From: Leifsonia sp. Root112D2
GTDB lineage: Bacteria > Actinomycetota > Actinomycetes > Actinomycetales > Microbacteriaceae
Assembly (NCBI RefSeq): GCF_001424905.1
Contig: NZ_LMCU01000001.1
Coordinates: 2,721,480 to 2,785,479 of the forward strand
DNA: 64,000 bases
Direction of reading: 5' to 3'
Part shown: piece after piece, positions 52,245 through 61,098 of the stretch
Numbering within the stretch: the first letter of the stretch is position 1
How the letters are laid out: each line of letters opens with the position of its first letter
Translations under genes and position numbers: made by a program
Notes under the pieces: generated by a model
Databases searched by the model: none
Seen by the model: only the letters and a program-made list of their open reading frames with translations
What the model was told of the DNA's origin: nothing

Positions 52245-53160
52245 GCACAGCGGGCGCCCGACGCCGCCCCAGGTCGACCGCGCCGCAGCCTCACGCGCGG
52301 CCATCGCCGCCCGACGCGCCCGCGCCGCCGTCAAGGCCGAGGTCGCATCGGGAAGGCGCAGCGCACTGAGCGTGCTCCAGACCGCGACCGAGCAACCCGA
52401 GGGTGTCGAGGGGCGCATGCGCGTCACGGACTTTCTGCTGAGCGTGCCGGCCATCGGCTCCACGAAGATGCACCGAGCGCTCGATGCCCTCGATATCTCA
52501 CCGGCCAAGCGACTCGGCGGTCTCGGTCGGCACCAGCGCGTCAGGCTGCATGAATATCTTGAAAGCCGTGCCGCCGCACGCGGCCAGCACCCCACCCGAC
52601 TCGTCGTGCTCGCTGGCCCGACCGCCGTGGGCAAGGGCACCGTCTCCACCTACATTCGTGAGCATTACCCCGAGGTGCTGCTCTCGGTATCGGCGACCAC
52701 GCGCGCACCGCGACCGGGTGAGATCGACGGCGTCAACTACTACTTCGTCGACGACGCCGAATTCGACAGGATGGTGGCGGCCGGGGAACTGCTCGAATCG
52801 GCTACCGTGCACAACGCGTATCGCTACGGCACCCCGCGCGCGCCCATCGATGCCGCGCTCGCATCCGGCCGCAGCGTTCTGCTCGAGATCGACCTGCAGG
52901 GCGCGCGCAGCGTTCGCTCGGTCATGCCGGAGGCGCGGCTGATCTTTCTGCTTCCTCCCAGCTGGGAGGAATTGGTGCGCAGGCTCGTGGGCCGAGACAC
53001 CGAAGATTCGGCCGAACAGCAGCGTCGTCTGGCCACTGCAAAGGTGGAATTGGCCGCACAGGACGAGTTCGATTTTCGCGTCGTGAACGCCAGCGTGGCC
53101 GACGCGGCACGCGAGGTCGTAGACTTGATGGATATTCGCACGGCGCCCTCGCGCCCGTAG
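52237..53160 (+). CDS. gmk: Guanylate kinase with N-terminal mIHF-like domain (fusion)
   Basis: The 307-residue protein has two parts. Residues about 14-108 look like actinobacterial integration host factor (mIHF): a basic helix '[17 protein letters not shown]', then '[48 protein letters not shown]', the helix-two-turns-helix DNA contact. Residues about 120-300 are guanylate kinase, with P-loop GPTAVGKGT (127-135), '[25 protein letters not shown]' and '[12 protein letters not shown]'. In mycobacteria mihF and gmk are separate adjacent genes. The start is TTG 52237, overlapping pyrF; the whole stretch is one open frame without a stop. Confidence 0.9.
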   Translation: MVEHSGRPTPPQVDRAAASRAAIAARRARAAVKAEVASGRRSALSVLQTATEQPEGVEGRMRVTDFLLSVPAIGSTKMHRALDALDISPAKRLGGLGRHQRVRLHEYLESRAAARGQHPTRLVVLAGPTAVGKGTVSTYIREHYPEVLLSVSATTRAPRPGEIDGVNYYFVDDAEFDRMVAAGELLESATVHNAYRYGTPRAPIDAALASGRSVLLEIDLQGARSVRSVMPEARLIFLLPPSWEELVRRLVGRDTEDSAEQQRRLATAKVELAAQDEFDFRVVNASVADAAREVVDLMDIRTAPSRP

Positions 53161-53233
53161 CAGTGTTTTGCGTCGCCGCCCGACGCCAGAAACCTCGAAC
53201 GAACACGACCCCTCTACAAGGAGCAGAACAGCC

Positions 53234-53491
53234 ATGGCAACACACCTCAAGGGCATCATCGACCCGCCCATCGACGATCTTCTCTCCAAGGTGGAGTCAA
53301 AGTACGCGCTCGTGATTTTCGCGTCCAAGCGCGCCCGCCAGATCAACGACTACTACGCCGACCTGCACGAAGGCAGCCTCTTCGACAACGTCGGCCCGCT
53401 CGTCGACTCCACCATCGACGACAAGCCGCTCTCCGTCGCGATGCACGAGATCAACGAGGACAAGCTCGTCATCAAGCCGATCGTCGAATAG
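53234..53491 (+). CDS. rpoZ: DNA-directed RNA polymerase omega subunit
   Basis: The 85-residue protein contains '[31 protein letters not shown]' with the conserved MSA/KYxLv-ARQIN omega motif and '[15 protein letters not shown]'. It helps assemble the polymerase core and may take part in ppGpp response. AAGGAG lies 12 bases before ATG 53234. It follows gmk, as in nearly all bacteria. Confidence 0.96.
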   Translation: MATHLKGIIDPPIDDLLSKVESKYALVIFASKRARQINDYYADLHEGSLFDNVGPLVDSTIDDKPLSVAMHEINEDKLVIKPIVE

Positions 53492-53534
53492 GCTCTGCCG
53501 TAGTCTGAAGTCATTCAACGCGAGGGATGCCGCC

Positions 53535-54782
53535 GTGAGCACACCATTGACCATTGTCGTCGGTGTGACCGGCGGCATCGCTGCGTACAAGGCCGTCGGC
53601 GTCATTCGCGGTTTCGTGCTGCAGGGGCACGACGTGCACGTGATTGCCACGGAAGCCGCGCTGCGTTTCGTTGGCAGACCCACCTTCGAGGCCATCAGCC
53701 GCAACCCGATCAACACCGATCTCTACGAGGGCGTCGCGCAGGTGCGCCATGTCGCCATCGGCCAGTCGGCCGATCTCATCGTGATAGCCCCGGCCACGGC
53801 GAACACCATCGCCAAACTGGCGCTGGGCCTGGCCGACGACCTGCTCACCAACACGGTTCTGGTCAGCACGGCGCCGATAGTGATTGCGCCGGCGATGCAC
53901 ACCGAGATGTGGCAGAACGCCGCAACGGTCGCCAACATCGCCATACTGCGTGAACGGCGTTTCACCATCGTGGGGCCGGCATCCGGTCAGTTGACGGGCA
54001 CGGATTCCGGCGTCGGCCGCATGGAAGAGCCAGAGGCTATTACCGCCGCCGCCCTGTCAGTTCTTGAGAAATCGGCGGTCCCTGAGCGTGCCGAAGGACC
54101 CACCCGCACCGCCGAAGCGCCCGGTGACCTCTCTGGCAAGCACGTCGTCGTCACGGCCGGCGGAACCCGCGAGCCGCTCGACCCCGTGCGCTTTCTCGGC
54201 AACCGCTCCAGCGGTCGCCAGGGCGTCGCCATCGCCCAGGCCGCGCTCAACCGTGGGGCCACGGTCACCCTCATCGCCGCACACATCGAGGTGCACCCGC
54301 CCGCCGGGGCCACACTCGTCGAGGTGGCAACCGCCCTCGAACTGCAGCGCGCGGTGACGGATGCCGCGGCATCCGCCGACATCATTGTGATGGCCGCTGC
54401 GGTGGCCGACTATCGGCCGGCCAGTGTGCAGCAAGCGAAGATCAAGAAGACCGAGACGCATGCGCCATTGAATATCGAACTGGTGGAGAACCCCGACATT
54501 CTGGCCGAGTTGTCGGCCGCCGAACGCCACGGCCGCGTCATTGTGGGCTTTGCCGCGGAGACGGAGCCTGACACGGATGCGTTGCTCACTCTTGGCCAGC
54601 AGAAGCTGGCCCGCAAGGGGTGCGACTACCTTGTCATCAACAGGGTGGGCTGGTCGACCGGTTTCGTCAGTGAGAGCAACGAGATCATCATGTTGGATTC
54701 CTCCGGCGATATAGTGATGAAGGCATCCGGGGACAAGTTGTCGGTGGCCGATCGTATCCTCGATGTCATCGCCTCGCGCTGA
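53535..54782 (+). CDS. coaBC: Bifunctional phosphopantothenoylcysteine decarboxylase/synthetase (CoaBC)
   Basis: The 415-residue protein has the flavin-dependent CoaC half (1-~180: 'VVGVTGGIAAYKAV', 'VRHVAIGQSADLIVIAPATANTIAKLALGLADDLL', 'APAMHTEMWQN') and the CoaB half ('KHVVVTAGGTREPLDPVRFLGNRSSGRQGVAIAQAALNRGA' and 'KIKKTETHAPLNIELVENPDIL'). It makes 4'-phosphopantetheine for CoA. The flap cysteine of E. coli Dfp (GSQACGD) is replaced by 'GQLTGTDSGVGRM', with no cysteine in the whole CoaC half. GTG start; TAGTCT near 53502 may be the -10. Confidence 0.95.
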   Translation: MSTPLTIVVGVTGGIAAYKAVGVIRGFVLQGHDVHVIATEAALRFVGRPTFEAISRNPINTDLYEGVAQVRHVAIGQSADLIVIAPATANTIAKLALGLADDLLTNTVLVSTAPIVIAPAMHTEMWQNAATVANIAILRERRFTIVGPASGQLTGTDSGVGRMEEPEAITAAALSVLEKSAVPERAEGPTRTAEAPGDLSGKHVVVTAGGTREPLDPVRFLGNRSSGRQGVAIAQAALNRGATVTLIAAHIEVHPPAGATLVEVATALELQRAVTDAAASADIIVMAAAVADYRPASVQQAKIKKTETHAPLNIELVENPDILAELSAAERHGRVIVGFAAETEPDTDALLTLGQQKLARKGCDYLVINRVGWSTGFVSESNEIIMLDSSGDIVMKASGDKLSVADRILDVIASR

Positions 54783-54819
54783 ATATCGCGGGCCGAACGT
54801 ACGCCGTCAGGCAACTCTC

Positions 54820-54862
54820 GAACACGGGAAGCTGCGAACGAGGGAACCTCCGAACAAAGGAA
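54820..54862 (+). repeat. Triple 16-bp direct repeat before metK
   Basis: GAACACGGGAA (54820), GAACGAGGGAA (54836) and GAACAAAGGAA (54852) follow each other with an exact 16-base period between coaBC and metK. The last unit carries the ribosome-binding site AAAGGAA of metK, and each unit has a similar GGGAA. The cause and role are unknown. Confidence 0.6.
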
Positions 54863-54866
54863 CACA

Positions 54867-56060
54867 GTGGCTGAACTGCGCCTCTTCACCTCCGAATCCG
54901 TTACCGAAGGGCATCCCGACAAGATCTGTGACCAGGTCTCGGACAGCATCCTCGACGCACTTCTGACGGTCGACCCGCACAGCCGGGTAGCGGTGGAGAC
55001 ACTCGTCACCACCGGCCTCGTGCATGTCGCGGGTGAGGTGGCCACGAGTGCATATGTCGAGATCCCCGCCATCGTTCGAGAACTCATCACCTCGATCGGC
55101 TATACCTCCTCCGATGTCTGGTTCGACGGCCGTTCCTGCGGCGTCTCGATCTCCATCGGCGGGCAGTCGCCCGACATCGCGCAGGGCGTCAATGATGCCT
55201 ACGAGACGCGCGAGGGTTCCAGCGTCGACGACGACGACCGCCAGGGCGCCGGCGACCAGGGCATCATGTTCGGCTATGCCACCACCGAGACGCCGCAGCT
55301 CATGCCCGTGCCGATCTGGCTCGCCCACCGCATGGCCGAGCGCCTCGCCGAGGTGCGCAAGAGCGAGGTCGTGGACTACCTGCGACCTGACGGCAAGACC
55401 CAGGTGACCGTCGGCTACGACGGCATAGTGCCCCGCACCATCGAGACCGTCGTGCTCTCCACTCAGCACTCGCCCAAGGTTTCCACCGAGCAACTGCGCG
55501 CCGAGCTCGCCGAGCTCGTCATCGAGCCCGTGCTGAACGCGGTCGAGCTCGAGCATGCGGGGGTACGCACTCTCATTAACCCGACGGGGCGATTCGAGAT
55601 CGGCGGCCCGCAGGGCGACGCCGGCCTCACCGGCCGCAAGATCATCGTCGACACGTATGGGGGAGCGAGCCGGCACGGTGGCGGCGCCTTCAGCGGCAAG
55701 GACCCGTCGAAGGTCGACCGTTCCGCCGCATATGCCATGCGCTGGGTGGCGAAGAATGCCGTGGCCGCGGGCTTCGCCGACCGTCTCGAGGTGCAGGTGG
55801 CCTACGCGATAGGCAAGGCCTCACCCGTCGGCCTGTACGTGGAGACGTTCGGCACCGCCAAGGTGCCCGAAGACCGCATCATCTCCGCCATCCGTGAGGT
55901 GTTCGACCTGCGGCCTTCCGCGATCATTCGCGACCTCGACCTGCTGCGCCCCATTTACGCGAAGACCGCAACGTATGGTCACTTCGGCCGTGAGCTGCCG
56001 GAATTCACCTGGGAGCGCACCGACCGCGTCGAGGATCTGCGCTCCGCAGCCCGCCTCTAG
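54867..56060 (+). CDS. metK: S-adenosylmethionine synthetase
   Basis: The 397-residue protein has '[27 protein letters not shown]', '[17 protein letters not shown]' and '[27 protein letters not shown]', the three-domain MAT signatures. It makes SAM from methionine and ATP. GTG start with AAAGGAA upstream, the third copy of a direct repeat. No SAM riboswitch fits the short leader. It is placed between coaBC and priA, typical of actinobacteria. Confidence 0.97.
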   Translation: MAELRLFTSESVTEGHPDKICDQVSDSILDALLTVDPHSRVAVETLVTTGLVHVAGEVATSAYVEIPAIVRELITSIGYTSSDVWFDGRSCGVSISIGGQSPDIAQGVNDAYETREGSSVDDDDRQGAGDQGIMFGYATTETPQLMPVPIWLAHRMAERLAEVRKSEVVDYLRPDGKTQVTVGYDGIVPRTIETVVLSTQHSPKVSTEQLRAELAELVIEPVLNAVELEHAGVRTLINPTGRFEIGGPQGDAGLTGRKIIVDTYGGASRHGGGAFSGKDPSKVDRSAAYAMRWVAKNAVAAGFADRLEVQVAYAIGKASPVGLYVETFGTAKVPEDRIISAIREVFDLRPSAIIRDLDLLRPIYAKTATYGHFGRELPEFTWERTDRVEDLRSAARL

Positions 56061-56076
56061 CCGAGAGGCCTCAACT

Positions 56077-58044
56077 ATGGCGGCGGCGCAGGCGGTGGCC
56101 CGTGTTCTTCTTGACTCGGCCCTTCCCCAGCTCGACCATCTGTTCGACTACCGGGTGCCCGAGTCGCTTCGCGAGACGGCCCTGCCCGGCGTTCGAGTGA
56201 AGGTGCCGCTGCGAACCGCGGGCCGGATAGCCGATGGTTACCTCGTTGAGCTGGTGCACGATGGTGACTTCTCCGGAAAGCTGAGCGATCTCGACGCCGT
56301 CGTCTCTCCGGCGCGCGTGCTCAGCGACGAGGTGTGGAACCTCGCGCGTCGGGTGGCCGACCGTGGCGCCGGGGGAGCGTCCGATGTCATCCGGCTCGCC
56401 GTGCCCTCACGCCAGGTGCGCGTCGAAAAGGCCTGGCTGGCTGCGCCCCGGAACACTTCGGTCGCAGGGCCTTCCGAAGCGCCCGTAATTTCCGGCTACC
56501 CCGACGGCCGCCTCGAAGCCGCGCTCGAGAACAACGAGCGCCTCGCTGTCTCGGCAATACCGCACCTGGCAGAACTGCCCGACGGCGCTTGGGTGGGCCG
56601 CTGGGCCATCACCCTTGCCGAGGCCGCCACACGGTGTGTACTCGGCGGTCGCAGCGCCATTCTGGTCGTGCCCGACTACCGCGACCAGGAACAGCTGGCG
56701 GCGGCTCTTGCCACCATCGCTCCCGACGGCGTGGTTGCCGCCCTGGATGCCCGTCAATCCAATCCCGACCGCTACCGTGCCTTCCTGAGCTGTCTCGACG
56801 GCCCCCGCATCATCATCGGCAATCGCTCGGCGGTCTACGCGCCGGCCGACAAGCTCGGTCTTCTCGCCATCTTCAGCGACGGAGATCCGTTGCATGCCGA
56901 GCCGCTCAGCCCGTACGTGCATGCGCGCGACGCCGCGCTCGTGCGGCAGGAACAGCAGGGTTGTGCGCTCTGGCTCGTCGGCCATTCCCGCACCGTTGAG
57001 ACGCAGCGCCTCGTCGAACTCGGCTGGCTGCACGAGGTGGTGCCGGCACGCACCGCGGCGCCGAAGATCGTGCCCACCGCCCAGCAGGCCGCATCCGACC
57101 CGCAGGCGCAGGCCGCCCGCATCCCGTCGACGGCCTGGCGCGAGGCGCGAGCCGCGCTCGAGCGCGGACCCGTGCTCGTGCAGGTGGCGCGCCCCGGCTA
57201 TGCGCCTTCTCTCGCGTGCGACAACTGCCACCAGACGGCCCGGTGCACCCGCTGCGAGGGGCCCCTGAGCCAGTCCACCGCGCGCTCGGTGCCCTCCTGC
57301 GGCTGGTGCGGCGCCCTCGCCACCGACTGGGTCTGCGACAACTGCGAGCACACGAAGCTGCGTCGTGTCGGCGCGGGCAGCGCCCGCACGGTCGAAGATC
57401 TCGGCCGCGCGTTTCCCGGGGTGCGCGTCGTGATTGCCGATGGCGAGCATCCGGTTCGCTCAGTCGACGCGAAGCCCGCGCTCGTGGTCGCCACCCGTGG
57501 CGCCGAACCGATTGCCGCGGGCGGCTATCAAGCGATCTTGCTGCTCGACGGCGAACGGATGCTGGCCCGCGAGTCCCTGCGCATCGGCGAGGACTGCCTG
57601 CGCTGGTGGATGAATGCCGCCGCGCTGGCCGCGCCCGGCGCCACCACCATGCTCGTCGGCGTTGCGGGACCGCTCGCCCAGGCCATGGCGACGTGGCGCA
57701 CGGATGGCTACGCGTCGCGCGAGCTGGCGGACCGCCGGGAGCTGCGGTTTCCCCCCGCGGTGCGCGTCGCATCCATCACCGGAGCCAGCCAGGCCGTCGA
57801 GGCCGCAATCGCCCAGCTTGACGCCGAGACGGTGCTCGACACGCTTGGGCCGGTGCCCCTCGACGCTGGGCTCGTGCGCAGCATCGTGCGTTTCGAATAC
57901 GGCCATGGCGCCGATGTTGCCGCCACGCTGCGCGCGGCCGTGATTCGCAATGCGACCAGCCGCCGCAAAGCCCCGGCCGGCAAGGGCGGCTTTCGGCCAG
58001 CGCCTACACTCAGAGTACGTTTCGATGACCCGGAGATTCTGTGA
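56077..58044 (+). CDS. priA: Degenerate primosomal protein N' (PriA-like, no helicase motifs)
   Basis: The 655-residue protein follows PriA in domain order: an N-terminal 3'-DNA-binding domain ('VARVLLDSALPQLDHLFDYRVPESL'), a helicase-like core and a zinc region with eight cysteines (381-423, 'CDNC...ARCTRCEG...CGWCG...CDNC'). The helicase core lacks the Walker A GxGKT (here 'VLGGRSAILVVPDYRDQEQ') and DEEH (here 'LLAIFSDGDPLHAEP'), so it should not hydrolyse ATP. This is the usual state of actinobacterial PriA, which probably keeps only a DNA-binding or scaffold role. ATG 56077 is used. Confidence 0.9.
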   Translation: MAAAQAVARVLLDSALPQLDHLFDYRVPESLRETALPGVRVKVPLRTAGRIADGYLVELVHDGDFSGKLSDLDAVVSPARVLSDEVWNLARRVADRGAGGASDVIRLAVPSRQVRVEKAWLAAPRNTSVAGPSEAPVISGYPDGRLEAALENNERLAVSAIPHLAELPDGAWVGRWAITLAEAATRCVLGGRSAILVVPDYRDQEQLAAALATIAPDGVVAALDARQSNPDRYRAFLSCLDGPRIIIGNRSAVYAPADKLGLLAIFSDGDPLHAEPLSPYVHARDAALVRQEQQGCALWLVGHSRTVETQRLVELGWLHEVVPARTAAPKIVPTAQQAASDPQAQAARIPSTAWREARAALERGPVLVQVARPGYAPSLACDNCHQTARCTRCEGPLSQSTARSVPSCGWCGALATDWVCDNCEHTKLRRVGAGSARTVEDLGRAFPGVRVVIADGEHPVRSVDAKPALVVATRGAEPIAAGGYQAILLLDGERMLARESLRIGEDCLRWWMNAAALAAPGATTMLVGVAGPLAQAMATWRTDGYASRELADRRELRFPPAVRVASITGASQAVEAAIAQLDAETVLDTLGPVPLDAGLVRSIVRFEYGHGADVAATLRAAVIRNATSRRKAPAGKGGFRPAPTLRVRFDDPEIL

Positions 58045-58087
58045 TCCACGCCTTTACCCCTGATTCCTTGAGCACACCGACCGCCGC

Positions 58088-59008
58088 ATGAGGCTCGTGT
58101 TCGCCGGAACCCCGAACGTTGCCGTTGCCGCGCTTCAGGTGCTGGCCGACGGCCCCCACGATGTCGTCGCCGTCATCTCTCGCAGCGACGCGCCGCTCGG
58201 ACGCAAACGAGTGCTCACGCCCTCGGCCGTCGCCGCGCACGCCGCCCAACTCGGCATCCCGACGATCAAGGCGAACCGGCTCGATGAGGCCACAACCGCC
58301 GAGATCACCGCCCTCTCGCCGGATCTCGGCGTGATAGTCGCCTACGGCGGCCTGGTGCGCGAGCCCCTTTTGAGCGCGCCACGGCTCGGCTGGATCAACC
58401 TGCACTTCTCGCTGCTGCCGCGCTGGCGTGGTGCAGCCCCCGTTCAGGGGGCCATCCTCGCCGGCGACACCGCGACCGGCGCCGCCGTGTTCCAGCTCGT
58501 GGCGGGCCTGGATGCTGGTGATGTTTACGCGAGCCTCAGCCGCGCCATCGGGCCGGATGAAACATCCGGCGAACTGCTCGACGCACTGTCGCACACCGGA
58601 GCCGAACTGTTAGCGACAGTCGTCGACGATCTCGCCGCCGGGCGCGCGACAGCGTCACCGCAGCGGGGCGAGCCGACCGCCGCCGCAAAGATCACTCTGC
58701 AGGATGCCCGCATCGACTGGACCGTCGGCGCAACGGAGGCGTACAACCGCATTCGTGCCGTCACACCGGAACCCGGCGCTTTCACGGAAATCGACGGCCA
58801 GCGGCTGAAGATCGGCGCAGCGCGACTCGCGCCCGATGCCTCCGGGCTTGCCCCTGGCGCACTCGAGGCGGATGCGGCCGGGGTGCTCGTGGGCACCGCA
58901 AGCCACCCGATTCGACTTCTCGAGGTTCAGCCCGCGGGCAAGCGCCCCATGTGTGCGCTCGACTGGTGGCGCGGCCTCGCGAATCGCGAGAAGGCGGTGG
59001 CGCGATGA
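58088..59008 (+). CDS. fmt: Methionyl-tRNA formyltransferase
   Basis: The 306-residue protein has 'MRLVFAGTPNVAVAALQVL', 'VIVAYGGLVREPLL', 'GWINLHFSLLPRWRGAAPVQGAILAGDTATG' with the catalytic Asn/His, 'LDAGDVYASLSRAI', and a C-terminal OB-fold with tRNA contacts. It formylates initiator Met-tRNA. The stop overlaps the rsmB ATG by four bases. A def gene is not beside it. Confidence 0.95.
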   Translation: MRLVFAGTPNVAVAALQVLADGPHDVVAVISRSDAPLGRKRVLTPSAVAAHAAQLGIPTIKANRLDEATTAEITALSPDLGVIVAYGGLVREPLLSAPRLGWINLHFSLLPRWRGAAPVQGAILAGDTATGAAVFQLVAGLDAGDVYASLSRAIGPDETSGELLDALSHTGAELLATVVDDLAAGRATASPQRGEPTAAAKITLQDARIDWTVGATEAYNRIRAVTPEPGAFTEIDGQRLKIGAARLAPDASGLAPGALEADAAGVLVGTASHPIRLLEVQPAGKRPMCALDWWRGLANREKAVAR

Positions 59009-60423
59009 ACCCCAAGCCATCCGGCGGGCGACCGAACAGAGTCGGCTCGTACGCGCAGCCGGCCCGTCGCGTGGCGCTGGAGGTCATCACGGCCGTGCGC
59101 GAGTCGGATGCCTATGCCAACCTGCTGCTGCCTACCCGCATTGCCCGGGCGGGCCTGTCACAGGCGGATGCCGGCCTGGCCACCGAACTCACGTACGGCA
59201 CGCTGCGCATGCTCGGCTACTACGACCGCGTCATTGCGCTGGCCGCGCGCCGCGATGTCGACAAAATCGACGCGCCGATTCTGGACGTGCTGCGTCTCGG
59301 CGCGCACCAGCTTCTCTCGATGCGCGTCGCGAAGCACGCCGCCGTCAATGAGTCCGTCGCGCTCGCCCACACCGTCGGGTCACAGTCGGCGACGGGCTTC
59401 TGCAACGGCGTGCTGCGCGAGATCACCCGGCACACGCCCGATGAATGGCGGGAGCGCGTGCGGGCCGCGGCGAACGGCGCTGATGACGCGCTGGGCGCGT
59501 TGGCGTCGCATCCGGCCTGGATCATTCGCGCGTTTCGGCAGGCGCTGGAGGCTGAGGGGCGCGCGAGTGAACTCGAGGCCCTGCTCGAGGCGGACAACGC
59601 GCCGCCGCGCGTGAACCTCGTGGCACTGCCCGGTGTTGCCGAGATTCCGGCGGATGCCGAGCGCAATCGTTTCGCGCCCACCGGCTTCGTGCTGGCCGGG
59701 GGAGACCCCCAGGCCATCGTGACCGGCAATGCGGGTGCCGTGCGGGTTCAGGACGAGGGCTCGCAGCTCGCGGCGCTCGCGCTTACCCGGGCACGCCCGG
59801 TTGTTGCGGGAGAGCGCTGGCTCGACCTGTGTGCCGGGCCTGGCGGCAAGGCGGCGTTGCTGGCCGCCGAGGCACGCCTCGGCGGCGCGACCCTGATCGC
59901 CAACGAGCTGGTACCCGCACGCGCCGAACTGGTGCGCAATGCGTTAGCGCCCGTTCCGGGCGAGACGCCGGTCTGGGAACGCGACGGCATCTCGATAGGC
60001 GAGAGCGACCCCGAAGGTTTCGACCGCATTCTGCTGGATGCCCCATGCACCGGCCTCGGCGCACTGCGTCGGCGCCCCGAGGCCCGCTGGCGCAAGTCGC
60101 CCCGAGACGTGGCAGAACTGGGGCGTCTGCAGGCCGAACTGCTCGACGCCGCGGTGCGCGCACTGAAGCCGGGGGGCATTCTCGCCTACGTGACCTGCTC
60201 GCCGCATGTGGCAGAGACGCGCATTGCCGTCGACGATGCGGTCAAACGCTGGCACGGCGAGATCGAGCCGCTGCCGACCCGCCAGCTGGTCTCGGCCGTC
60301 ACGCTCACCGAACCAGATCTCGCGGGCCGCGACGACCAGGTGCAGTTGTGGCCGCACCGGCACGGCACTGACGCGATGTTCATCGCCCTGCTGACGAAGC
60401 AGCCCTCGACGGAACGCACGTAG
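59005..60423 (+). CDS. rsmB: 16S rRNA (cytosine-967-C5)-methyltransferase RsmB
   Basis: The 472-residue protein has an N-terminal NusB-like RNA-binding domain ('ARRVALEVITAVRESDAYANLLLPTRIARAGLSQADAGLATELTYGTLR') and a SAM methyltransferase domain with 'WLDLCAGPGGKAALLAA', 'DAPCTGLGALRRRPEARW' and 'AYVTCSPHVAETR', which carries the two catalytic cysteines. It methylates 16S rRNA. ATG 59005 overlaps the fmt stop by four bases. Confidence 0.94.
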   Translation: MNPKPSGGRPNRVGSYAQPARRVALEVITAVRESDAYANLLLPTRIARAGLSQADAGLATELTYGTLRMLGYYDRVIALAARRDVDKIDAPILDVLRLGAHQLLSMRVAKHAAVNESVALAHTVGSQSATGFCNGVLREITRHTPDEWRERVRAAANGADDALGALASHPAWIIRAFRQALEAEGRASELEALLEADNAPPRVNLVALPGVAEIPADAERNRFAPTGFVLAGGDPQAIVTGNAGAVRVQDEGSQLAALALTRARPVVAGERWLDLCAGPGGKAALLAAEARLGGATLIANELVPARAELVRNALAPVPGETPVWERDGISIGESDPEGFDRILLDAPCTGLGALRRRPEARWRKSPRDVAELGRLQAELLDAAVRALKPGGILAYVTCSPHVAETRIAVDDAVKRWHGEIEPLPTRQLVSAVTLTEPDLAGRDDQVQLWPHRHGTDAMFIALLTKQPSTERT

Positions 60424-60483
60424 CGGCGCCGCTCTCGGGTGTCGGCGCTTGCCGGGTGGTCTCCATTCGCGCAAAGATCGACC

Positions 60484-61095
60484 ATGCGCGCAGATCGGCC
60501 GTTGCCCGGCAACCCGTGGCCTCACGACATGGTGATCGCCATCGAAGATGGTCCGTTCCCGCTCGATCAGATGCTTTACGTCCGCGCTGCGTGGTCGCTG
60601 AGCATTCCCTCAGTCCCGCCGCTGGATCCTGCGTTCGAGGTCGTCGCCTCGGCACCACCTGATGGCTGGAATCCGGCGGATGTGGAACGGCTGTGGTTGC
60701 GCGATTGGGATCGTGCCTGGTCACGATTCGATGCGCCGACGGTCAGTAACGTTCCCGACGAAGGCACCTTGCGAGCAATCGCCGAAACTCCGGACGAGGA
60801 CCTTGATCACCGGTTCTGGGGGCCCTCCGAGATCTGGCAAGAAGGCATCGACCTTGGCGCGGTGAACCGCTGGCGATCCTTGATCAGAGGCGAGCACGCG
60901 CTGAGGCTGGAAGACACGCCCGAACGGCAAGCGCTGCCGGCACTCATCACTGCCTGGGAGCACGGCCTGCACACCGTCGTGCAGCTGCCCTACGAAGGAC
61001 ACTACGCGAGCTGGCTCAACCGTCGGTGCCTGGTGGTCTCGCGTCACACTCGCCTGCACCGCGAGCTCTACAGTCAGGCGCTCCTGGCCTTCTGA
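60484..61095 (+). CDS. Hypothetical protein, unknown function
   Basis: I do not recognise this 203-residue protein. It is rich in Trp, Arg and Asp ('NPWPHDMVIAIEDGPFPLDQMLYVRAAWSLSI', 'DVERLWLRDWDRAWSRFD', 'NRWRSLIRGEHALRLEDTPERQALPALITAWEHGLHTVVQLPYEGHYASWLNRRCLVVSRHTRLHRELYSQALLAF'), with no signal peptide or membrane helix and no clear motif. A nucleotide- or substrate-binding fold is possible. ATG 60484 is used; GTG 60439 and ATG 60529 are alternatives. It lies in the small accessory pocket next to an HNH protein. Confidence 0.5.
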   Translation: MRADRPLPGNPWPHDMVIAIEDGPFPLDQMLYVRAAWSLSIPSVPPLDPAFEVVASAPPDGWNPADVERLWLRDWDRAWSRFDAPTVSNVPDEGTLRAIAETPDEDLDHRFWGPSEIWQEGIDLGAVNRWRSLIRGEHALRLEDTPERQALPALITAWEHGLHTVVQLPYEGHYASWLNRRCLVVSRHTRLHRELYSQALLAF

Positions 61096-61098
61096 GTA

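Noticed and set aside
54783..54866. SAM riboswitch before metK.
   Set aside because: The 84-base gap is filled by the 16-bp repeats and shows no kink-turn or paired helices of known SAM riboswitches.
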